Shown: positions 20,472-31,700 of the stretch, one piece after another
Position numbering within the stretch: position 1 is the stretch's first letter
Layout: the number at the start of each line of letters is the position of its first letter
Source of the DNA: Brachionus plicatilis
Lineage: Eukaryota > Rotifera > Eurotatoria > Ploima > Brachionidae
Length of the DNA stretch: 64,000 nt
NCBI GenBank assembly: GCA_010279815.1
Contig: QEOQ01000303.1
Span: 1,398,770 to 1,462,769, forward strand
Direction of reading: 5' to 3'
Made by a program: the position numbers and the translations under genes
The notes under the pieces: generated by a model
The model's input: the letters and a program-made list of their open reading frames with translations, nothing else
Database searches by the model: none
What the model was told of the DNA's origin: nothing

Positions 20472-22556
20472 CTAATAAAAATAATTAAAAAAAATTTATA
20501 TGCAAAATTAATTAGTGAAGGTCAATTTTGTGACCAAATGATCGTATTTTTTATCCTAATAAATTTATTAATTAATTGGGTAAACAAACAAAAAATTTTC
20601 CTTAAATCCTTTTCTTAAATTTTTTTTTTCAAATTTTTATTTTTAAAAAATTTAAAAAAAATATTTATATCTATTATAGAATTAATTAATTTGATAACAT
20701 GAGATTTTTGATATTCAGTTTGATAAATCTAATTAATTCTTAATTTTATCATCTATGGAAAATTTTTCCAAGAATTTGTCTTGTAATTTGGTACTATCTA
20801 ATTATTGTTGATCAAAAAAATTAACTTTAACGATGAACTATCATAATAGAGAGAAATGTAGAAAAACAATTAGAGAAAACAAAAAATAGAGAATGTATAA
20901 AAAAGATAAAAAAATATAGAGAATTTACATGATAGAGAAAAATTACTATAGAGAATGTACATAATAGAGAATAGAAGTAAAAGTTACTTGTTATAAAGTA
21001 GCAATTATTAGACCTTTTGATAGTTTTATTTAGATCCCTTTTTACAACTCATAATTTAATGGATACTTGAGGACTCATTTCTTTGTAAACGATGTGGACA
21101 GTGATATCGATTTAATTTTTTAATTAGAAATTAAGAGAATTTGTATTTGGTATCAAAATTTTTATTATAATTGAATAGATTACTCCTGTCTTTTTTAATA
21201 TCATAAAAAACTATGCAGAATGGTAAAACCTACCATAAATCCTTGCAAATTACCCTTAGGTCCTGATGTATTAATAATATTAAGCCTAAGACACCTAAGA
21301 CTCGACCCCAACTTATTGAAATTTCATTTTCACTTAAAACTTATAGCTTATAAAAAAATTAAAAACTAACCTTATAATTTCAACTATTATGTCAGTGTGG
21401 TTTATTTTAATTTATCATATAAACTCATAGAAGGCAAAAATTGGAAATGATATATTATGATATACTATATAGCTTATATTATGTAAATAATTTTTCAAAT
21501 TTAAATCCATGTCAAAAATGCTTTATAATCTATTTTAGGTTCCATTTTTCTTTAATTTAATTTTTTGTATAATTTTAGAAATCACAATACTACGATCCCA
21601 GTCTAAAAATACCGATTTCTATAAGTTAAGTCCACTAAATAAAATAAATTATTTTGATATTATTCCGAGTTTTTTTATTAATTAAGAAAAAATTAAAAAA
21701 ATCTTAATAATTTCTTAACTCAACCTTTTTACACCAAAACCCCATGGGGAGTCTGTAAGGTTGTACAGAATTAACAAAGAAATTTTACATTCTTAAATGA
21801 CAACGCCTGTTAAATAATTTTTAATGCTTTTTTTATTGATTAAGTTAAAAATTTTTTTAACGATCAATTTTCAGAATTAAATATTCCCTTTTAATATTAA
21901 CTCTTAAGAATTTTTATATTCTTTTAAGGAATTCTTCAAATAACATATTTAATTATTTATTTGTTTTCTTACCGAAATTAGTGTCGTTATATAACGACAC
22001 TAAAATAAAAATTCTCTAATTCACTTTTTTTAATATCAATTTTTCTTTGCTTTGGTTTTATGTCCTTTACAATATTTTACTTTTTTATTGATTAAAAAAA
22101 ATGAAATAATGACACGATCATCATCAAGTTTCGAATATATCAATACCTAATTCTCTATTTTATTAACACTTATTTATCTCTTTATTTTTTTCTAAAATAA
22201 AAATTCTCTAAAAAAATTTTTTTTTATGAACATTTACCACTTTTACATTACAGAAAAATTTATAAATTAAAAAATTGATTTTAAAATTTCCATTCTAATA
22301 CAAGTCAGATAAATGGTATGACCAGTGGGTTACAAAATTGGCAAGTCTCAAATAAAATAAAATTTACAAGTTCTGGTGGTCCTGTATGCTCTGGTCGTGA
22401 CATTTTCTATTAAAAAAAAACTGTTTTGATGGAATATTAAATATTTAGCTAATGAAATTTTAATTTTAATTTTAAGCGTGATCATACGCTCAGTTGTTTT
22501 ATAACAAAAAAAATATCTATAAAAATTTTATTTCAAAATGAATAAAAGCAAAAATT
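20472..22556. other. Interval upstream of BUD23 and downstream of COQ5
   Basis: This must hold the missing BUD23 first exon, but I could not recognise it. A purine-rich patch with repeated ATAGAGAA words lies at about 20845-20975. A perfect palindrome lies at 21978-22003 (separate entry). The rest is AT-rich and featureless. Confidence 0.4.
21978..22003. repeat. Perfect 26-bp palindrome
   Basis: Each half is TTAGTGTCGTTAT followed directly by its exact reverse complement, with no spacer. A perfect 13+13 palindrome is not expected by chance. It could be a head-to-head remnant of transposon termini or a binding site for a dimeric protein. Confidence 0.8.
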
Positions 22557-23515
22557 TTAAAATTTGAAGCCAGAATGAATTGCTACAGCCCCATTAGTTA
22601 AATTTTTATAACTTACTAGTCGGAATCCGCAATCGCTGATCAAAGAAGCAAATTCATCCTTGAATAAAAATTTTTTTTAAATTAAATATCAAAAATTATC
22701 TTCAACAAAAGACAAATAAATGTTTAAAGTCTTTTGTTAATTTTTTTCTTTTTCAATTTAACCTGACTAGGAAAAACTCGAATGCTTTCGACCAAATATT
22801 GGTAAGAATTCCAATCTCCGGCGATCATGTATCCCATCACAGGTATCATTTGAAATGAATAAAAATCATATATTTTTTTAAATAATGGGTTGTTTGTTCT
22901 GCTAAATTCAAGGCACATAAATCTACCTCCCGGTTTCAACACTCTATACGCTTCCTTCACTACATTTTCGATATTTGTACAATTTCTAATTCCAAAGGCA
23001 ATTGTGTATACATCATAAGTATTATCATTCTCTTCGACTAAATGTTCAGCATTTCCCACTTTCCAAACAATCTTTTCTTGGAATTTCAAGTCAATGGATC
23101 GATCTTTGCCAACGTTAAGCATATTTTCATTAATATCACAAACAGTCACTAATGGTGATTGTGAAGCTTCGAACTTTATCAAATCGAGATTCTTAAGATA
23201 GCTTAGATATCGAAATGTGATGTCCCCAGTACCTCCAGCAACATCTATCAGTTTCATTCCAGGATGCGGATTAATCTCTTGAATCAAGTGATTTTTCCAC
23301 AATCTATGCATACCGAAACTCATAGCATCATTCATGAGATCATATTTTTCGGCTACATTATTAAATACTTCATTAACTTTGGTCTGTTTCTCTTCATATT
23401 TTACTTTGCTAAAACCAAAATTGGTTTCTTGACTATTGTTTGCCTCAGAGCTTAGCAAGCGAAAATTTTGTCGATCGGTAAACGATCGAAAATTTATTTT
23501 GCAAATTTTCAACAT
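22557..23515 (-). CDS. COQ5: 2-methoxy-6-polyprenyl-1,4-benzoquinol methylase, mitochondrial (COQ5)
   Basis: C-methyltransferase of ubiquinone biosynthesis, acting in the mitochondrial matrix within the CoQ complex. Exons 22763-23515 and 22557-22658 join in phase 0 (GTTAAA donor, TTCAAG acceptor) to give 284 aa. The N-terminus (MLKICKINFRSFTDRQNFRLLSS) is rich in Arg/Lys/Ser and lacks acidic residues at its start, as expected for a mitochondrial presequence. UbiE/COQ5 signatures follow: VFNNVAEKYDLMNDAMSFGM, the SAM-binding LIDVAGGTGDITFRYL, CDINENML, TIAFGIRNCTN and LKPGGRFMCLEFS. The second exon supplies the family's C-terminal signature, ending LTNGAVAIHSGFKF. Reading into the intron would give a false end in Lys-rich residues. 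AATAAA lies at 22532-22527. Confidence 0.95.
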
Positions 23516-24513
23516 TTCGATATTTTAATTTTTTTTTAAATTTTCCTTTTGAATTCATTATCTGAATTAAATATGTTCAAAAGCAAAATAAAATATTAAT
23601 TTTGCATTAAATACTTAACAAACAAACAAAGCTGATAAACTGACTAGGATTTAGAGTAAAAAAGTGAAAAATATATATATTTTTATTTTATAATAAATTC
23701 TTTTTAATTCAAAAAAAGACAATACTTATTTACAATTAATACTTATTGACAATATTTATTTTCCGCTTAAAAGTTTTGTTTTAAGAAAAACGAATATTTT
23801 TTAATTCTTTTTTATATTAATTTTATAAAAAAGAATTGAACAAAATTCGTATCTTGTCCAGACCAGATTGATTTTATTTTAAAAAAATTTTAGGGCACCA
23901 GGGTGGCTCCGAACAGAATGTGCCTTCTTTCGATCATTTATAACTTTTTCATTTTTCCCTTTATTTTTTTCCCTTTTTTGGGTGTTGTTACAAAAATAAT
24001 AATTGAAAATTAATTTTTATTGCAAGAAATCAAAATACTAAACTTCCATTTTATTTAATTTAATTTAAGATTTTATTAAGTTTTAGATTTATTTTCTGTT
24101 TTTTTGTAGTAAAGAATACAAAAATTCATGGCTTTTAGGACCTTTTTTATATTTTAGCAAAACATCAATTCAACATTTTAAGTTTAAATCATAGAATTGG
24201 GTTTAAATCATAAATTTCAATTAATTAATAATAAAAATAATTTAAAATATTGCTTAAGAATCATATTTATTTTTATTAAAAATTCATACCTCCATATTTG
24301 AACAAAAACTTGAAATTAATTCAAAATTTGAATATCAAAAATTAAAAATTAAAAAAAATCAGATTTCTTATTTGATTTAAACTTTAAATTACTTTTTGTA
24401 GTCAACTATTTGTGTATCATTTAAAAGTAACTAAGATTTCATCACTAAAAAATCACATTTTATTAAAATGATCGAAAATTTTTTTTTACAAATCTTTTAA
24501 ATAATAAAAAAAT
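23516..24513. other. COQ5-TRAPPC4 intergenic region
   Basis: AT-rich and without coding signals. The COQ5 promoter should lie just above 23515, but I see no convincing core-promoter motif. The TRAPPC4 polyadenylation signal (AATAAA, minus strand) is at 24464-24459. Confidence 0.45.
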
Positions 24514-25173
24514 CTATAGCCGATCAATATTTTCAACAGACAATTGTATGTGAAAATCAAATAGATCTGATTTAATAGGTTGATCGTTTAAATAAAATGG
24601 ATTTTTAAGGCCATAATCGGAAAATATTTCATAAGACTTTCTTAAAAAATTTTCTACATTTTGTTGTCTGGAGTCAGTAATAGCTATAAATTTAAAGCCC
24701 GTAATTGTATGAAAACAATAGAGACGATTTTGGTCGGTTTCAATTTGTTCTATGCCAGAAGAATGGGCCACTGGGGACAATTGCCAAGCTAGCGAATACA
24801 AGCCAAAAAATCGTCCTGTCAATACCAGCTTGTCGTTTGTGGTTAAAGGAGCTCTTCCAAATTTCAATTGAACAGGATAATTAGCTGCATTATTCAGATA
24901 CTCAAAAACGTCTTCTGCCCCTTTCATATCTTTCATTTTGAGACGGTTCTTGTCCATTTTGTCAAAATAAACATCTTGACCATTTACTGAAATTAGTACG
25001 TGACCAACTTTAACTGGATCTCTGGCCCCAAATTTGATGCATCCCAATTTATCTAATTTAACTTCAAGTGGATAGTTATAGACTCTTTCTGATTCAATTT
25101 TTACACTGGTAAATTCGCGCGAGTACACCATCCCTGCATTTTTGTTTAGGATAAAAAATGAAAAGATTGCCAT
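24514..25173 (-). CDS. TRAPPC4: Trafficking protein particle complex subunit 4 (synbindin)
   Basis: Core subunit of the TRAPP tethering complexes that act as exchange factors for Rab1-class GTPases in ER-to-Golgi traffic. Single exon, 219 aa, the same length as the vertebrate protein. The start was chosen at ATG 25173 because MAIFSFFILNKNAGMVY aligns with the conserved longin-domain start; the frame extends five codons further only through a TTG. The central insertion IKFGARDPVKVGHVLISVNG through NYPVQLKFGRAPLT is the PDZ-like insert characteristic of this subunit. It is followed by QLSPVAHSSGIEQIETD, HTITGFKFIAITD and KNPFY. It lies between COQ5 and ECHS1 on the same strand, with 153 bases separating its ATG from the ECHS1 stop. 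Confidence 0.93.
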   Translation of the reverse strand: MAIFSFFILNKNAGMVYSREFTSVKIESERVYNYPLEVKLDKLGCIKFGARDPVKVGHVLISVNGQDVYFDKMDKNRLKMKDMKGAEDVFEYLNNAANYPVQLKFGRAPLTTNDKLVLTGRFFGLYSLAWQLSPVAHSSGIEQIETDQNRLYCFHTITGFKFIAITDSRQQNVENFLRKSYEIFSDYGLKNPFYLNDQPIKSDLFDFHIQLSVENIDRL

Positions 25174-25326
25174 TCTAGAATAGATCAAAATTTAAAAATG
25201 ATTTTTGTTTCAATTTAACAGCAATTTTAGATGCTTTAATTTGAAATTTAAAAAGTTTAAAAAAATTCTATCGCAAGATTTATTAACTAAAATTTTGTCT
25301 AAACTCAAATAAGTAATTTGTTCTTT

Positions 25327-26211
25327 CTATGAATCTGTAAAATTTGGTTTTCTTTTTTCCACAAATGCGCTCATACCTTCTTTTCTGTCATGGGTGGCAA
25401 AAGTGGCATGAAACAGTCGTCTTTCATGGTTTATTCCTTGGTCTAGTGTGGTTTCATAAGCCGAATTAACAGCTTCCTTGGCCAATTGAACAGTAAGCTT
25501 TGAGTGTTTGGTGATGTTCTCAGCCAGTTTAATTGCTTCGTCAACTAGAGATTCAACAGGATGAACGGCTGATACTAAGCCATATAGTTGGGCGTCTTTG
25601 GCCGAAATTCTATTTCCAGTTAGAACCATTTCCATTGCCTTAGATTTACCAACTACACGAGTCAAACGCTGAGTTCCTCCAGCGCCAGGTATAGTTCCTA
25701 TTACAATTTCAGGCTGGCCAAATTCAGCTTTTTCTCCCGCAATTATTATGTCGCACATCATCGCTATTTCACAGCCGCCACCAAGAGCAAAGCCATTGAC
25801 TGCGGCCACTATTGGGGTCTTTGATTCAGCTAGGGCAGTCCAGTTGGATAAAAAATTTCCTTTGCAAACTTCGCTAAATGACTTGTTTTGCATCTCTTTG
25901 ATATCGGCACCAGCGGCAAACGCACGGTTGGAACCAGTCAAAATCATGCAGCCAATTGATGGATCCGAGTCGAACTTTTTCACTGCCTGTTCAAGTTCAG
26001 ACATTAACTCAGCGTTTAAGGCATTTAATGCCTTGGGCCGGTTCAATTGAATGAAACCAATGTCCTTATTTTGGCCTCGAATTTCTGTGAGAATGTTTTT
26101 ATACTGAGACGATTGAAAACGTTTGGACAAGTTCAATGCTGACGGAACTATAAATGTAGTTCGTAAGCTTTGAGATGATAGAATTGTTTTAAAAGCTAAT
26201 GCTAATGACAT
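25327..26211 (-). CDS. ECHS1: Enoyl-CoA hydratase, short chain, mitochondrial
   Basis: Hydrates 2-trans-enoyl-CoA to 3-hydroxyacyl-CoA in mitochondrial beta-oxidation and branched-chain amino acid breakdown. One uninterrupted exon of 294 aa (human 290), starting at ATG 26211. The first about 38 residues are Ser/Arg-rich and act-like a mitochondrial presequence. Crotonase features are all present: [13 protein letters not shown], the oxyanion-hole segment [11 protein letters not shown], catalytic Glu at about residue 148 in [12 protein letters not shown], and catalytic Glu at about 168 in [20 protein letters not shown]. The C-terminus [16 protein letters not shown] is typical. Coding GC is moderate. 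AATAAA lies at 25284-25279, directly downstream. Confidence 0.96.
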   Translation of the reverse strand: MSLALAFKTILSSQSLRTTFIVPSALNLSKRFQSSQYKNILTEIRGQNKDIGFIQLNRPKALNALNAELMSELEQAVKKFDSDPSIGCMILTGSNRAFAAGADIKEMQNKSFSEVCKGNFLSNWTALAESKTPIVAAVNGFALGGGCEIAMMCDIIIAGEKAEFGQPEIVIGTIPGAGGTQRLTRVVGKSKAMEMVLTGNRISAKDAQLYGLVSAVHPVESLVDEAIKLAENITKHSKLTVQLAKEAVNSAYETTLDQGINHERRLFHATFATHDRKEGMSAFVEKRKPNFTDS

Positions 26212-26600
26212 TTTTCTTCAAGTTTTCTGAAACAAAAAATATTTTTTTAATTCATATGATATTTCTTTTTAAATTTTGACTATACACCCAAATTAAAATT
26301 AAATAAATGATTAGTTAATTGTGATTTTTTTTTATTTAAAAAAAAATTAAAAAAAGTACTTGTTAATAAATTAAAATGGATCAAAACATAACTTTGAAAA
26401 ATAAATTTAGACTTTAGACAGATATTTTGCTATTTTTTTATGATTTTTAAACTTTGAAAAAACTTTGATTTAAAAAAATAAAATAAAAAATTTTAAAATT
26501 TTCGAATTCTTCTCACAATTTCGTTCAGTTTTTCTGGCAAAATATGAATTATTGAAAAATTATAAATTGTGACTATTTAGGATAATTGAAATTTTTTACA

Positions 26601-26720
26601 GTGCTGATTTGATACTAGGCTTTTTGTGATTTTACCTAATTTTTCGAAAATTACATATTTAAGAAAAGGGAAATTATGAAAATTTCGGTTATTTTACGAA
26701 AAATTACGTATAAACACAAA
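26601..26720 (+). repeat. CAGTRCTG-type repeat fragment
   Basis: CAGTGCTGATTTGATACTAG is followed by TTTTTGTGATTTTACC and then by GAAAATTACATATT and ACGAAAAATTACGTA words. The same head occurs at 31308 (CAGTACTGATTTGACAAG), and similar CAGT-start ends occur near 36882 and 45007, each followed by TTTACGTAAATT-like sequence. This is a dispersed non-autonomous element family, possibly of Tc1/pogo type. Confidence 0.4.
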
Positions 26721-27845
26721 AAAATGACATCTTTTAGTCCATTTATAAAAATTTTGAAACGGGAAAATTCAGTAAAATTTGGAAAATTTTTGTAAAAATG
26801 TTTTAAAATTTGGAAAAAAGTTAATAATCTGAATTAAAGGTAATAATTATACATTAAAATTATTAAATTATTATCTATTTTATAGAAAGCAAAATTGTTT
26901 TTTTTTAAGTTGGATTTATTTCTTTAACTTAAACACTTTTTCGGAATTTTAATTTCAATAAACGATTAATAAAATAATGATGTGAATTAAAATAAAATTA
27001 TATTAGTAGAACCCAAAAAATATTTTAATATTTTGAATCAATAGTTTTTTATTATTTAGCTTTTAAAACCGAACGATTTATTTTAAATGAATATTTATTT
27101 TAAAGAAAAAGTTTTTCTCTTTTTTAAACGTTTTTTTAAAAAGTTTCACCATTAGGAAGAATTAAGCAAGTTGATCTTAATAAAATCTTTATCCATTAGT
27201 TTAAAATAAATTTAATTAATTAATATAAATTTATTTATTTATTTATGTGAGAATTAATCTCCAAGAAGGAGAAGTATAATATGGAAAATTTTATTGTCGC
27301 ATAGATGATTAGAGGAAAAAAATATAAAAATACAAGCAAAAATTTGATAATTTGAAAAATAAAAATTACATTTTATTATTCTGCAGCGAATGATTTAGTT
27401 ATCTCAAAACGAAGATAATAATATCTTTTATCACTTTTGATGTAAATATACCTCTAATTTCTAAGTATTTTTCAAAATCTTTTTTACGGCAAAAAGCCGT
27501 GGTCTCATTCAAATTATCTGGGAATTTTTCTCTTTGTTTATTGTGTAATTCTTGAGTATTCTTGAGAACATAAAAAAAAATCTTATGATAATAAGTTTTT
27601 TTAATTTTTTTTAATAAAGCCGAATTATTAAATTCAGCTAAGAGATGATTATAAAGATTTTGTTGTAATAATATTTAAGTTTAAATTTTGTCATCAAACC
27701 TTAAAAAAAACTTCCTCTTTAAAACTTATCAAAATCAAATTTTTTAAGTGCTTAAACTGACACTCAGATGAGTTTTATTGACAAAATTTATCTTGAAATA
27801 ATTTAATTTCGATAAATTTAGAAGAGGAAGATTTTACAGAAAAAA

Positions 27846-28160
27846 GGCTGTATAGCCGAATGTGAACTTTTTGTGTTAGTCACGCAAGCAGAGGATCGAG
27901 GGTTCAAAACCCGCTGAGGGTGGAAAAATCTTCAAAATATCTGTACAGTACGGGACGAATGTTTAAATCCCTTTCATCATAAAAAAGATGGGCTGGTTTC
28001 GACTGGGTAATAAAAGCGGTGCAGATGATCAACTCGATGCAGTAACCTCTGTGTCAGGTCGGAGCCATTGCCTAAAAAAGTACTGGAAAAAGAGATGAGC
28101 GCTTCCTCATTATCCGCTAAGATAGAAGGGGAAAGGGACAAGTTTAAAAGAAGAAGTTTT
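27846..28160 (+). mobile_element. tRNA-derived SINE-like element
   Basis: The head has a good RNA polymerase III A box (TAGCCGAATG, about 27853-27862) and B box (GGTTCAAAACC, about 27900-27910) at a tRNA-like spacing of about 38 bases. It does not fold into an intact tRNA and is followed by a GC-richer body of about 240 bases (including GGGCTGGTTTCGACTGGG and AGGTCGGAGCCATTGCC). This layout, a tRNA-like promoter fused to an unrelated body, is that of a SINE. A composition quite unlike the flanks supports an inserted element. No target duplication or tail was resolved, and the open frame on the minus strand is not a gene. Confidence 0.55.
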
Positions 28161-28737
28161 TTTTCCGAATGTGTATTGAACATATTTGAGATCTAATTTG
28201 TAAAATTAATTCTTAGTAGATCTATAAATGCAGTTTCAAATAAAAATTGTACTAAAATACTTAAAAAATACTGCAAAAAAGTGCAAAATACTTAATTGCA
28301 GTTTAATACCCAAAATAAAATTTTTATTTTCTTTTTTTTCACTAAATCAAACTAATAAATAATTAAATCTTATTAAAGTTTTATTTTTGTCTTATTTTAA
28401 CATGATAAAAATTATTTTTGGAAAGAATGTTGCAATATTTTTTATTAACTTTAATTTTAATTTATCAAAAAAGGAATTATGTTTGTTCAATTTGTATTTG
28501 AATTTCACAATACCATTTTAAATAGTATAATTGAATTTTTAATCATGGTTTCAATGCCTTAAAATTTTGAGTGTTATGACATTGTTTACTATTAATAAAT
28601 AAATCTTAAACAATTTAAAATTAAATTATCTAGAAATTTTTATTGCTTAAAAGTGATTTATTAGAATCAAAAAAAATATAAATATTTTTATTTTTAAATT
28701 ATATTAAAGCCTTATTTTATTTAGTAACTAGTAAAAC

Positions 28738-31700
28738 ATGTTAAAAAAAACTTGCTTATTTTTTTTGGCTTACTTTGTCAGTGCATGTTCCGGCTCAGCT
28801 TCTTTTTTGTTGCCATTGACCAACTCAATTGGTAACACTTCAATAAGTTCGTTCAAAGCAAATCAACATTTTTATTCGTGCTCATCACTCATAAGCGCTT
28901 TCTATAATGATAGAGAAAGAAAAATTATTGTCACCAACGGTGTAATTGATTGTGATGGAAAAAATACTCAAAATACCAACAGCTTTTTTTCTCCCATTGT
29001 TTTGATCAATTTAAGCCCTTCATTGAATCAGTACCAGGCTGCTGTCACAAAAATAGTTGAGCACTTTCAGTCAGGTACTTTTTCGGTACTTCATTCCGGT
29101 TCAAATTATCACAAAAATTTGGCAATCAATCTAATTTTTCGACTGACCTATTCAGGTGACATTCAATTGGGTTTTTTCCTAGCAGCAGATAATCATAAAA
29201 TAAGTTCTTTGCTGAACGCTAGAACAAAATTAATATTCGCTTTTCTCGATTGTGGCCAACATCTAAATTCAAGCAATGAATTTAAAAAAAAACTAGATTT
29301 TTTTAATATAAAGTTTATTTTGGTGTTTGACTCCAAACAATGCTTGGATCTGTTCAATCAAGTAAAAGAAAATTCAAAAAATATATTTAAGCTGCTTGCC
29401 TCAGATGAACTGGAGCTAAGCGATGTCAATTTAAGTAGTGATGAATTTTCAAATATAAATAAAATTGAAGTAAATTTTTTTCTTCTATTTTTTTAGTAAA
29501 TAAAATGTTTTATTCAGGTTTCTAACTATTTGCAGGATCTTGAAATTGAAACTGTTGCTAAAAATTTTAATTACACAAATGAAATAATTTTGGGTAAAAA
29601 TCGTACATTATTAATGGATTGTAATCGAACAGAATCTGACTCATTTGAAATCAGGTTCATTTATTGTAACCGAAAAATAGATTTTAAACTTTTAGGCTCC
29701 GACAATTCGACTTCAGGAGTTGTAAGCCTAAATAGTAAAAGCTATAATTCTTCTTCTATTAGCAATAAGGATCAATTAGACTTTGATTCTCAAATAATAA
29801 GTTTTGTTTACATAGTATTCGGAATATTTTTGTCAACTTTTTTTCTCAGCTTTATATTCTATGTCATTCGGAATCGTTTAATTCGACGAGATTTATCTCT
29901 AGGAGCAGGAAAACTTATATTTTCATCTAGTGATTTTTTGGATGTTGACATTTTATTAAAAGAAAACAAGCTCTCGTTTAAAAACGATCCGATTAAAGCA
30001 GGAAAATACAAAGTAAATGTTTTGGTTAATAATTTATTAATTTTAATTAAAGCTAATTTTGCTAATGCATTCAAGGAAAAGCTTGTATCATTCAAAAAGT
30101 TAAATATTGACAATTTTCAGTTGAAAGATTCTACTTTAAAAGAATTGAAAACTGTAAGTATTTTTTTGTTGTTGATTGGATTTGACTGAACAACAAACCA
30201 TGAAATCTCTTCACAAATTCTTTTCATTTTACCCAAAAATCCTTTCAATATACTAAATTCTTGCTATCTTAATCATTTTTTTTAAATAAAATTTAAAGTT
30301 TTTAAAAATTAACACAATTCAAATATAATGTGTAAGTCAACTGAGCTTTTAAAAAAAATCTAAAGAAAAATCTAATAACTTATAGTTCTTTTTCCACTTT
30401 GTGCCAATATTTACAATTACCAATTTCAAAATTAGGATTTAGTTTAAAAAAATTTTAGACTATACCAAACTTAAAATTTAGAGTCATTGGGTAATGCTTT
30501 TTTTGGCAAATGATTGAAGAACTTGACCATGGAAAATTTCGATACAAAAAGTCCAAATCTGCACTTGAATTTGGGACTTATAAACAACTTTGCTAATAAT
30601 GCAAGTGTACTGAAAAGATTATTAGGTATAATAATACAAAAACAAAAATTTTAAATTTAAATAATTTTATTTTCTGTGAGTATTGTATTAAGTATTGATC
30701 TTCAAAATTGCATCAGCTAATACAAATTTTGTATCACTCTTATTTAGACTCAGAAAAAATGAAATTCACCACTTAAAAATATTTAAATAGCTACGTGAAA
30801 AGTTACTTTTTATCTTTGACTTGACGATAATTTTTTTAAATCACATTGAATTATAAACATCAATAAAGTGTATTTTTTTGTCTTTTAATAAAAGTTTTCA
30901 TAAAATTTTGTAGATGAAAAAAGTGAGATATTTCAAATTTATTCCTAAAAAAGTAAATGGGAGCTAATTTTTCAATTTTATTAAATTGAAATTAAATAGA
31001 TAAAAGCAAACATAGGATATTTAATTTTAAAACAAAAATCTTTAAATTTCATAACACTCTTAATTTTAATAACAATAATAATTTTAATTTGTCTGCTTTT
31101 CTTTTATTCAATTCTTTAATTAAATCTACAATTAAATCTAATTAGTATATTTACATCTCTAAATATACTAATTCACAGTCTCCTTTGGATTTTCTTCGTA
31201 GAAGCAAATTCAACTTACACTGTGTTTTTCCCAACCACTTTAGAAAGCCTAGAATTTAAACCGGTAAATAATTATTATTTATTATAAAATAAACATCCGT
31301 GTATATACAGTACTGATTTGACAAGTGGATTTTACGTAAATTTACGAAAATTTGCGCTAATTCAAGTTAATAGGAAATTATTTTCTATCAAGAGAATTTT
31401 CTATCTTGCTACTTCAGTAAAAATACAGTTTTTTAAGACCTTTATCCTCCCATATTTTGACTATTGCTCTACGCTTTTATGCTATTTTTCAAAAGAAGCA
31501 ATAAATAAATTAGCTAAAAGTTATTATATCTCTATCATAAAACTTTTAAATCTTAAGCTTGAAGCAAACAGCTTTAATGAAATAAATAACGCATTAGAAA
31601 AGTATGGTCTTTATTCATTTCAACATCGAATTTTTGAAAAGATGCTAACTTTTTCTTATAAATGTCTATTTTATTTCAATTCTCCGCTAAATCTTAAAGA

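Larger units (their letters stand above)
26212..28737. other. Intergenic region between ECHS1 and the first guanylate cyclase
   Basis: Genes diverge from here, so promoters for both directions should lie within it, but none is recognisable. It holds a CAGTGCTGATTTGA-type repeat end near 26601 and a tRNA-derived SINE-like element at 27846-28160. Two regions, 26800-27800 and 28190-28730, show only AT-rich sequence. Confidence 0.45.

Noticed and set aside
17426..26211. Operon of five minus-strand genes
   Set aside because: Gaps range from about 150 bases to over 2 kb, each gene has its own AATAAA, and functions are unrelated; co-orientation alone is not evidence for polycistronic transcription.
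27846..27915. Possible intact tRNA gene
   Set aside because: A and B boxes are present, but acceptor-stem pairing and anticodon loop could not be formed convincingly; better explained as the head of a SINE.
27977..28183. 68-aa minus-strand frame
   Set aside because: Lies inside the SINE-like element; no conserved features.
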